Assembly: GCF_014171595.1 (NCBI RefSeq)
Contig: NZ_CP050451.1
Location: 4,402,001 to 4,466,000, forward strand
Length of the DNA: 64,000 bases
Reading direction: 5' to 3'
DNA from: Massilia sp. Se16.2.3
GTDB lineage: Bacteria > Pseudomonadota > Gammaproteobacteria > Burkholderiales > Burkholderiaceae_D
Every line of letters begins with the position of its first letter. Position 1 is the stretch's first letter. The position numbers were made by a program, and so were the translations under genes. The notes beneath the pieces are model-generated. The model did not search any database. It was not told the DNA's origin and saw nothing but the letters and a program-made list of their open reading frames with translations. This document shows, one piece after another, positions 57,127 to 64,000 of the stretch.

Positions 57127-58609
57127 GAGGCGGCGTGGAAAGGACAGGCCCCTGCGCCCGCTGCGGCAGCGCGAACTGGCACCGCTGCCGGCTGCCCGCT
57201 CGACACGCGCCGTTCCAGCAGCAGGCGCAGCCCGCCGGCCGGCCGCATCGTCACGCCCATGCGCGGCACCGGGACATCCTGGCCCGGCGCCGGGCGCAGG
57301 GTGAAGCGCTGCAGCAGCATGGCCAGCGCCAGCGTCATCTCGACCGTGGCGAAGCTGCTGCCGATGCAGACGCGCGGGCCGGTACCGAAGGGCAGGTAGG
57401 CGCCGCGCGGAATGCCTTTCGCCGCCTCGCCGGGAAAGCGGTCGGGGTCGAAGTGCTCCGGTTGCGTAAACCAGCGCGCGTCGTGATGCGGCAGCACCGA
57501 CAGGATCGAGACCACGCTCCCCTGCGGCACCAGCCAGTCGCCGATGCGGACGTCGCGCGTGGCGCGGCGCGCCAGCACGCCTGGCGAGGGCGAATACAGG
57601 CGCATCACTTCCTTCACGACGCTGCCGAGACAGGGCAGTTCCGCAACATCCCGGTAACCGGGCACGCGATTGCCGAGCACCCGGTCGACTTCCTCCGTGG
57701 CACGCGCCGCCACGTCGGGATGCGCGGCCAGCGCCCAGCCGGCCCAGGTCAGCGCCGCCGCCGTGGTCTCGTGGCCGGCCAGGAAGGTCGTCATCAGCTG
57801 GTCGCGCACGCCATCGTCGCCGAGCATGGCACCGCGCTCCTCTCCCTCCCCTTCCTCGTCGCTTGCCGCCAGCAGCATGCCGAGCAGGTCGTCGCCCAGG
57901 TCCGGCGCGGCGCGGCGGCGCCCGATGTGGGCACGCACCAGGTCGTCCAGCAGGGCCAGCGCCGCGCGCTTCTCGTTGCGTCCCGGGTAAGGCAGCCAGC
58001 CGGGCAAGGCGAAGGGCAGGAACATCTCGCGGTAGCCGGCATCGACCAGCGTGCGCACGGCGCGCTCGACTTCGCGCGTACCGATGCCGTGGTCCGCGTC
58101 GGCAAAGCGGGCGCTGAACATCGTGCGCAGGATGACGTCCGCGGCCAGCATGTTCATCGTGTGCTCGAAGTCGACCGCGCCGCCGGGCAGCGCATCGAGT
58201 GTGCCCGCGATACCGTCCGTCATCCGTCCCGCGTAGGCATCGAAGCGCCGCGGATTGAAAGCCGGCTGCAGCATGCGGCGCTGCCGGCGCCACTCTTCTC
58301 CCTCGGAGACGAGCACGCTCTGGCCGTGCAGCTGGGCCAGGATCTCGACGTGACGTTCCCAGCGCACGAAGGCGTCCGCCTCCTCGACCAGCACCGCGCG
58401 GATCTGGTCCGGATGCCGGAACGAGTAATAGGGAATGTGGCCCAACTTCACGTACACGGCGTCGCCATGGCGCGCATGCTCATCGCGCCAGAAGCCGAGG
58501 AAGTCGCGGCCCATGCGGCGCAGGCTGCGCATGCCGAAGGCGTGGTCACGCGGGCCGGGGGCCGTGTCGTCGGGGGTGTCGTCAAGCGGGTCGTCAGGTG
58601 TGTCTTCAT
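57123..58609 (-). pseudogene. Cytochrome P450, one apparent frameshift near the start
   Basis: After correction about 495 residues. The start is an ATG at 58609 with GGAG upstream; the N terminus then reads PPGPRDHAFGMRSL after one C is restored in the run at 58557-58561. P450 landmarks are the I-helix FLAGHETTAAALTWAGWAL (acid-alcohol pair), the ExxR of VVKEVMRLYSPS, the RF motif HFDPDRFPGE, and the heme loop LPFGTGPRVCIGSSFA with the cysteine ligand. It is soluble-looking and needs redox partners, none of which is adjacent except the coupled membrane protein. The closest look is to the fatty-acid or alkane-type bacterial P450s, but the substrate is unknown. Its start overlaps the AraC gene by about 64 bp. 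Confidence 0.8.
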
Positions 58610-59490
58610 CAAGGGGGAGCTCCAGTCGGTAGATCCAGTCGGCTTCTTCCAGCGCGACGTCGCGCGCGAGCTGCATCGGCGTGCGTCCGGTCTCGTTTGC
58701 AATCGCGGACCATGTGCGACTGGTCCGCGTAGTCGTTGGCGAGCGCGTGGTCGGCCATGTCGACCTTGCGCCCGGCGAAGTAGGCGCGTTGCGCAAGCAG
58801 GAAGCTGCGCTGGCCACGCCACAGGCGCAACGTGGTCTGGAGGCTGGCGCCGGCCTGGCGCAGCGCCACCCGCTGCAGCTGGCGCGGGCCTACCCCAAGG
58901 AGTTTGCTGGCCAGCGCCAGCGTGAGCCGGCCGCCGAGGCGGCGCATGCGCGTCCAGACCGGCAGCGCCGCGGCCTGGCCGTGGCGGGCGACGAAGTCCT
59001 CGATGGCGCGGCGGCGCGCGTCGTCGTCGCCCGCCGCGAATACGGCGTCAAGCAGTGCCGTGGCATGCACGGGCAGCACCTCGAGGGCGTCGACGAAACG
59101 GTTCTGCAGCGCCGCGAGGTCGACCCCGAACAGCGCATGAAAGGCATCCGGGTAGAACATGGCGATGAAGGCGTGCACGTCTCCCTCGTTCTCGCTGGCG
59201 AAAGGCGCCGTCTGGCAACCGCCGACCGCGCAGCGCGCGACCGGCCGGCGCACGGTATCGCCGCCATGCGCGACGATGTCGACGCGGCCGTCAAGGAACC
59301 AGTTGATCGAACAGTAGGCGCCGGCCGGAAAGCGGTTCAGGCGCGCCGCCCCTTCCAGGCCACAGCCGCGCGCATCGCGGGCGATGAAGGCATAGACGAA
59401 GCCGGCCGCGCCGGCGCCGGGCAGCCAGATGCGGGTGACTGGTGAGCGCAGGCTCGGACGGGCGGCGTGGAAAGCGGTCGGATGGCGCAT
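58546..59490 (-). pseudogene. AraC-family transcription regulator, two apparent frameshifts
   Basis: After correction about 315 residues. The N-terminal part (AGFVYAFIARDARGCGLEGA, RLNRFPAGAYCSINWFLDG) is a cupin-like sensing region. The C-terminal double helix-turn-helix reads LGVGPRQLQRVALRQAG and LANDYADQSHMVRDCKR then ETGRTPMQLARDVALEEADW. The two parts of the second helix are in different frames, joined at about 58693-58695 where two bases are missing (CGAG for CGCGAG). Restoring also the C at 58557-58561 lets the protein end at 58546 after an acidic tail (LDEDTPDDPLDDTPDD). It probably controls the P450 and membrane protein downstream. The uncorrected frame ends at 58609. Confidence 0.72.
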
Positions 59491-59613
59491 GAAGCCATTC
59501 TAACCGTGTCAGCAAGGCAATATAGAACAAAGGCGACATGGCCGCCCTCGCTTCGCCCCCCCATCCACCCAAGCGTCTGGGAACAGCTTCAGAGCAAGGG
59601 GCGGCCAGGCGCG

Positions 59614-61495
59614 CTAGCCGCGCAGCGCCTTTTCCAGGTCTTCCAGCTCGGCCGGCTTGACCGGTGCGCATCGAAGCCCGCCTCCAGCGCGCGGCGGCGG
59701 TCTTCGGGCGAGCCGTAGCCGGTGTGCGCGACCAGGCGGATATGGCGCAGCTGCGGATGCTGCTTCAGCATGCGCGCCAGCTCGTAGCCGTCGGCGCCGG
59801 GCAGGCCGATGTCGAGCACGATCACCTGCGGCTTGTGCTCGAGCGCCATCGCCTCGATGCGGCCGGCGTCGAAGGTGGTCCAGGTTTCGTGCCCCATCTC
59901 GGCCAGCAGGAAGCCCATCATCTCCATCGCGTCGACATTGTCGTCGACCAGCAGCACGCGCAGGCCGGCGGCGCTGCCCGTTTCCGGTTGCGCCTCGCTG
60001 TCGGCGCAGTCGTTGCGGCTGGTGCGCAGCACCGGCAGTTCGGCCGTGAAGGTGCTGCCCATCCCGATGCCGGGGCTTTCGGCGCGCAGTTCGCCGCCAT
60101 GCATCTCGAGCAGGCGCGATACCAGCGACAGGCCGATGCCCAGGCCTTCGGGTGCGGTCCGGCGGCACCGCCGCCTGCGCGAACATGCCGAAGATGCGCG
60201 GCAGGTTGTCCTCGGCGATGCCGATGCCATTGTCGCGCACGTCGATGCGCACACTGTCGCCGTCCGGGGTGACTGCCAGGCCGATCTCGCCGCCCTTGGG
60301 CGTGAACTTGGCGGCATTGTGCAGCAGGTTGCCCACCGATTGCGCCAGGCGCACCGGGTCGCCCGCGATCCACACCGGCAATCCGGCTGCTGTACCGGAG
60401 ATGGTGCTCGCGCGCGCCGATCAGGGGCGCGGCGGTCTCGATCGCCTGGGCGATGACGGCGCCAGGTTGACCTCTTCGCGGCGCAGCACGATCTTGCCTT
60501 CCGAGATGCGGGCGACGTCGAGCAGGTCGTCCACCAGGTGCGCCAGGTGGTCGACCTGGCGCAGGATGACTTCGCGCGCCCGCGCCTGGCGCTCGGATCC
60601 GCTGTCGGCCGTCACGCCCAGCAGCGCGGCCGCGTTGCGGATCGGGCTCAGGGGATTGCGCAGCTCGTGCGCCAGCGTGGCGAGGAACTGGTTCTTGTTG
60701 GCGTCGGCCGCGCGCAGCAGCGCTTCCATTTCGCGGCGCGCCGAGATGTCGCTGGTGACGCGGGCCACGCGATAGACCTCGCCACGGAAGTTACGCACCG
60801 CGAACAGGCGGTCGCGCACCCAGCGTGTGGCGCCGTCGGGCAGCACGAGGCGGAATTCCTCGTCGTAGTGCGGCTGGGTCGCCAGCGCGGCCCAGCGCCC
60901 CTGCATGCGGGCGCGGTCGTCCGGGTGGACGGCGTCGAGCCAGCTGGCATGCTGGCGCCGCAGCGAGTCGACGCTGCGGCCCCAGATGGCGGCGTGAGGC
61001 CGGGCTGACATACCCGAGCGCGCCGTCCGGCGCCGAGAACATCCAGAACACGTCCTCGATGTTGTCCGTCAGCTGGCGAAACCGCTCCTCGCTCTCGCGC
61101 AGCTCGTCCTGGGTCTGGCGCATGCGCAGCAGCGCGTTGACGTTGGCGATCAGCTCGTCGGCTTCGATGGGCGCGGCCAGGTAGTTGTCGGCGCCCCCTT
61201 CCAGGCCGCGGATCTTGTCGGCGCGCCCGGTCAGCGCGGCGGAGGTCTGCAGCACCAGCACGCAGTTGGTGTCGGGATCGGCCTTGATGCGCCGGCACAC
61301 CTCGATGCCGTTGATGTCGGGGAGTTTGACGTCCAGCAGCACCAGCGCCGGGTCTTCCTCGCGCACCATCGCCAGCGCGTCGGTGCCGCTGGACGCCTCG
61401 AGCACCCGGAAACCGGCACTTTGAAGGATGCGTGTCTTGGCGTAGCGGGCGCCGTCGTTGTCGTCGACGTTGAGGATGAGTGGATTGACAGTCAT
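59614..61495 (-). pseudogene. Hybrid histidine kinase (REC-PAS-HisKA-HATPase-REC), several apparent frameshifts
   Basis: After correction about 626 residues, soluble. The receiver domain at the N terminus (NVDDNDGARYAKTRIL, phospho-Asp in ALVLLDVKLPDINGIEV) is followed by a PAS domain (FRQLTDNIEDVFWMFSAPDG), HisKA with ATLAHELRNPLSPIRNAAAL, HATPase (NNIG-type DVRDNGIGIAEDNLPRIF, then EGLGIGLSLVSRLLEMHGGE) and a second receiver (RVLLVDDNVDAMEMMGF, VIVLDIGLPGADGYEL). Frame changes lie near 61004 (extra C), 60445, 60405, 60155 and 59655 (missing C); together they give 627 codons. It follows the histidine kinase gene by 23 bp and is probably its phosphorelay partner. Confidence 0.75.
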
Positions 61496-61518
61496 GGTTC
61501 GGCTTTGTCGGGCGCGGC

Positions 61519-62849
61519 TCAGGAATCGAGGTGCGGCGGATGGGGGAAGCGACGCGGCAGCGTCAGCGTGAAGGTCGAGCCGACGCCGGGACGGCTGGTG
61601 ACGTCGACGCGCCCGCCCAGCAGTTCGGCCAAACGCCGGCACAGCGGCAGGCCCAGGCCCGTGCCCTTGCTGCGCCGCTGCAGGGGATTTTCCACCTGAG
61701 TGAATTCCTCGAAGATCAGCTGCAGGTGTTCGGCATCGATGCCGATGCCGGTGTCGGTCACGGCAAAGGTGATCGTACCGGGCGCCTCGTCGGCGCTGGC
61801 AACCACGCGCACCGAGCCGCGCTCGGTGAACTTCAGCGCGTTCGAGATGAAGTTGCGCAGGATCTGGGACAGCATGCCTTCGTCGGAGTCGAACGGCGTG
61901 TCGATGCCGCCGTTGTCGAACACCAGCTCGACGCGTTCGGCATCGACCAGCGGGCGCATCATCCCGCGCAGGGCGCGGAACAGGTTGTCGACCACCACCG
62001 GCGCCGGCTGGGCTTCCACCCGGCCCGCTTCGATCTTGGCCAGGTCGAGCAGGTCGTTGACCATCTCCGACATCTCGGTGGCGGTGCGTTCGATGAACAG
62101 CACCTGGCGTTCCTGCTCGGGCGTGAGCTCGCCGTCCATGCGGTCGAGCAGGAGCTTGGACAGTGCCCGGATCGACGACAGCGGCGTGCGCAGCTCGTGG
62201 CTGGTATTGGACAGGAAGCGCGACTTCATCTCGTCGGCGCGGCGCAGGCGCTCGGCCTTGTCCTCGATCTCGGCATACAGCGCGACGATGCCGCGGTTGG
62301 TGTCTTCGAGTTCGCGCGTGAGCGAAAGCAGGTCTTCCTGGCGCTCGCGCAGTTCGGCCAGGGTCTCGACCAGCTCGCGGTTCTGCTGCTGCACTTCCCG
62401 GAACGAGTTGGCAACCGGCGTCGCCGCCAGCTCGGCGGCGATTTGCGCCAGCCGCGCCGCGCCCACAGCTTGCTGGGGCGGCAGCGTCTTGCGCATCCGT
62501 ATCGCCGGCTCGTCCGCGCCGCCACCGGAACAGGCGTCCATCAGGCGGTGCGCCGTCACCACCGCGGCATCGGCGAGCGCGGCCGCTTCGCTATAGGGCG
62601 GCGGGACGCACGAAGCCGACACCGTCACCTCGAGCTGCTGGCGCGCGTGCTCGTCCAGCAGGGCAAACGTGACCCGTGCCGCCGCCCCGCCGTGGCAAGC
62701 CGCGCGCGCCACTTCCGACACCGCGGTGGCGATGCGCACCTGGTCCTGCTTGGTGAAACCGAGCACCATCGACACCGGCGTGCGCGCTGGCGCACCAGCA
62801 CCACGTCCATGTCGCGTTCGACCGCCACGACGAGGATGCGCTGGCTCAT
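61519..62849 (-). pseudogene. Histidine kinase with N-terminal anti-sigma-like ATPase region, one apparent frameshift
   Basis: After correction about 443 residues, no membrane helix. Residues 1-130 (MSQRILVVAVERDMDVVLVR, FTKQDQVRIATAVSEVARAA) resemble the RsbT/RsbW-type ATPase start with the Q-x-x-I-x-x-A-x-S-E-x-A-R pattern. A coiled-coil (ELVETLAELRERQEDLLSLT) leads to HisKA (NTSHELRTPLSSIRALSKLL) and HATPase (FISNALKFTERGSVRVVASA, GTGLGLPLCRRLAELLGG). One base is missing near 62790 in a GCGC run, within the first 25 residues. Its start overlaps the SpoIIE-like gene by 4 bp. It may sense the state of the upstream Rsb switch. Confidence 0.75.
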
Positions 62850-63877
62850 GCGCGCCTCGCGCGGCGGCGCACGACGAGCACCATGGCATCGTCGCGGCGG
62901 CGGATGAAGTCGCGCATCAGCACCGCGGCCACCAGCGCCGGACTGCGCGCGAGCAGGCCCGGGTATTTGTCCAGGTCCCACTGGGTCTGGATGCCATCCG
63001 AGTGCAGGATGCACAGGGCGCCCGGCGGGCATGGCACCGAAAACTCCTGCACCTTGCGCATGTTGTGGCCGACGATGCCGTTGTGCGAGACCAGCGCACG
63101 GCGGCTGTCGCCGTCGATCACATAGGCGCCGATATTGCCCACGCCGGCAAAGCGGATGGTGTCATGTTCGAAATCGATGCGGGCGGCCGCCAGCGCGGCG
63201 CCGCGCGTGACACGCAACGCATGGTGCGCGGCCTCGACCAGGGCCCCCGGTTCCGATTGCGGACGGTGCGCCAGTTCCGCCAGCGCGGCCCGGGAAGCCG
63301 CGGCCGCGTCCGGCCCATGGCCGAGGCCATCGGCGGCGAGCAGGGTGGCGCCGGTCGGGCCGCAGGATACGCCCCAGCCATCGCCGCACTCGTCTTCGCC
63401 GACCAGCGGCACGGTCAGGGCGCCGACATCGACCCGGCACAGCCCGGGACCGGCCTCGTCGCGCCACAGGCGCATGAAGAACAGGGCCCCGTTGCCGGGC
63501 ACGGACCAGACGTCGAACTCGTCGGACAGGCGTCCGAGCGCGCCCAGGCCGGTGCCTGCCGTGCCCGCCGTCGACATGCCGTCGCGCAGGCAGGCATCGA
63601 GGTCGGCGATGCCGGGGCCGTTATCGACAGCGAGCACGTCGACACCGGGCACGCCTTCGGACTGCGCCACGTTCAGGTAGAGCGTGCCCTCGCCCGCATG
63701 CTTGAGCAGGTTGGTGCCGGCTTCGGTGACGATCAGCGCCAGCGCGCCGGCCCGGGTCTCGCTGAAACCGAGGTTCGTGGCCAGCCTCTGGCCGGCGCGG
63801 CGCGCCGCCGCAATGTCGCTGGCGTGCACCACAGGGAAGCTCAGCTGGGTGTCGCGCGAAGTAATCAGCGTTTCCAT
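62846..63877 (-). CDS. SpoIIE-family phosphatase with ATPase domain (RsbX-like)
   Basis: A protein of 343 residues. The N-terminal half is a GHKL-type ATPase (ALALIVTEAGTNLLKHAGEG, VDNGPGIADLDACLRDG, STAGTAGTGLGALGRLSDEF). The C-terminal half is a PP2C-like phosphatase of the SpoIIE/RsbX group (LLAADGLGHGPDAAAASRAA, RFAGVGNIGAYVIDGDSRRA, LCILHSDGIQTQWDL). Such proteins dephosphorylate the stressosome proteins RsbR/RsbS or anti-anti-sigma factors. Its ATG lies inside the RsbT end (13 bp overlap) and its stop overlaps the kinase start, so the module is one transcript. Confidence 0.85.
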   Translation of the reverse strand: METLITSRDTQLSFPVVHASDIAAARRAGQRLATNLGFSETRAGALALIVTEAGTNLLKHAGEGTLYLNVAQSEGVPGVDVLAVDNGPGIADLDACLRDGMSTAGTAGTGLGALGRLSDEFDVWSVPGNGALFFMRLWRDEAGPGLCRVDVGALTVPLVGEDECGDGWGVSCGPTGATLLAADGLGHGPDAAAASRAALAELAHRPQSEPGALVEAAHHALRVTRGAALAAARIDFEHDTIRFAGVGNIGAYVIDGDSRRALVSHNGIVGHNMRKVQEFSVPCPPGALCILHSDGIQTQWDLDKYPGLLARSPALVAAVLMRDFIRRRDDAMVLVVRRRARRA

Positions 63878-64000
63878 TTCACGACCGCGATCGCGGTTCC
63901 CTCTCCCGTGCGGGTGTCGATGGCGAATTCGTCGACCAGGCGCTTCGAGCCGCCCAGTCCCAGGCCCAGGCCGCCGCCGGTGGTGTAGCCGTCGCGCAGC
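63865..64000 (-). CDS. RsbT-like anti-sigma serine/threonine kinase, C-terminal fragment
   Basis: The last 44 residues of a gene entering from the right edge: LRDGYTTGGGLGLGLGGSKR then LVDEFAIDTRTGEGTAIAVV and KWKR, stop at 63865. The G-x-GLGLGL-x-x-x-KRL-x-DEF pattern is typical of RsbT/RsbW-type ATPases. RsbT is normally released from the RsbR/RsbS stressosome to activate a downstream switch. RsbR and RsbS genes are expected beyond the window. Confidence 0.75.
   Translation of the reverse strand, partial: LRDGYTTGGGLGLGLGGSKRLVDEFAIDTRTGEGTAIAVVKWKR

Noticed and set aside
57123..58817. An AraC-P450 fusion protein
   Set aside because: The single open frame is explained by two indels; after correction the regulator ends at 58546 and the P450 starts at 58609 with its own ribosome site.
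57135..58925. A 596-codon plus-strand frame opposite the P450 and AraC genes
   Set aside because: Composition is typical of a shadow frame; the minus strand encodes clear P450 motifs.
1..64000. Prophage, integron, insertion sequence or plasmid features
   Set aside because: No transposase, integrase, phage structural gene, attachment repeat at the tRNA or replication gene was found.

Overview
The window looks like chromosomal DNA of an Oxalobacteraceae betaproteobacterium, most likely Massilia or a close relative. The reasons are a GC content of roughly two thirds over most of its length, the order tpiA-secG-tRNA-Leu-nuoA..N-DUF2818, a phasin, a PEP-CTERM protein, and the general style of the accessory genes. 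The genus is an inference from gene content and order; no database search was possible.

Layout. 1-7275 (minus strand) is the start of a Wza/Wzb/Wzc-type exopolysaccharide operon: export lipoprotein, tyrosine phosphatase, tyrosine kinase/co-polymerase, flippase, polysaccharide pyruvyl transferase, family 2 glycosyltransferase, and the beginning of an EpsG-like polymerase cut by the window edge. Base composition drops sharply at about 6150, exactly at the wza/wzb overlap. 7817-10772 holds a small secreted protein and a membrane sensor kinase, followed by ribA. 11776-21749 is a phospho-signalling region: a trypsin-like protease coupled to a membrane FHA protein, then a TagH-like FHA protein, a PP2C phosphatase and a PEGA-domain Ser/Thr kinase. 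Between the two groups lie a phasin, a flavin reductase, a major facilitator transporter and a DUF4287 protein. 21780-26472 holds secreted proteins, a lipoprotein, a TPR protein and a pyridoxamine-oxidase-like flavoprotein.

26591-46036 is the housekeeping core, nearly all on the minus strand. It runs tpiA, secG, tRNA-Leu(GAG), the complete 14-gene nuo operon (complex I), DUF2818, a Nudix hydrolase, a secreted HExxH-like protein, ispD and ispF. From nuoA to ispF there is no gap larger than about 40 bp.

46279-64000 is accessory again: a quinone oxidoreductase, an SGNH esterase, a PEP-CTERM protein, a three-gene set (GIN-domain, SEL1, unknown), a paired M16 peptidase, a small conserved protein, an alpha/beta hydrolase, an AraC regulator-P450-membrane protein operon, and a cluster of Rsb-type switch proteins (RsbT, SpoIIE/RsbX-like) coupled to a histidine kinase and a hybrid kinase.

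A general caution applies. About twenty apparent single- or double-base indels, many in homopolymers, break thirteen genes in the 8-21 kb and 50-63 kb zones. None is visible between about 22 and 50 kb. In every broken gene the two sides stay clearly homologous and the total length becomes a multiple of three after correction, so sequencing or assembly error is more likely than genuine decay. The broken genes are annotated at full extent with the suspected indel positions.
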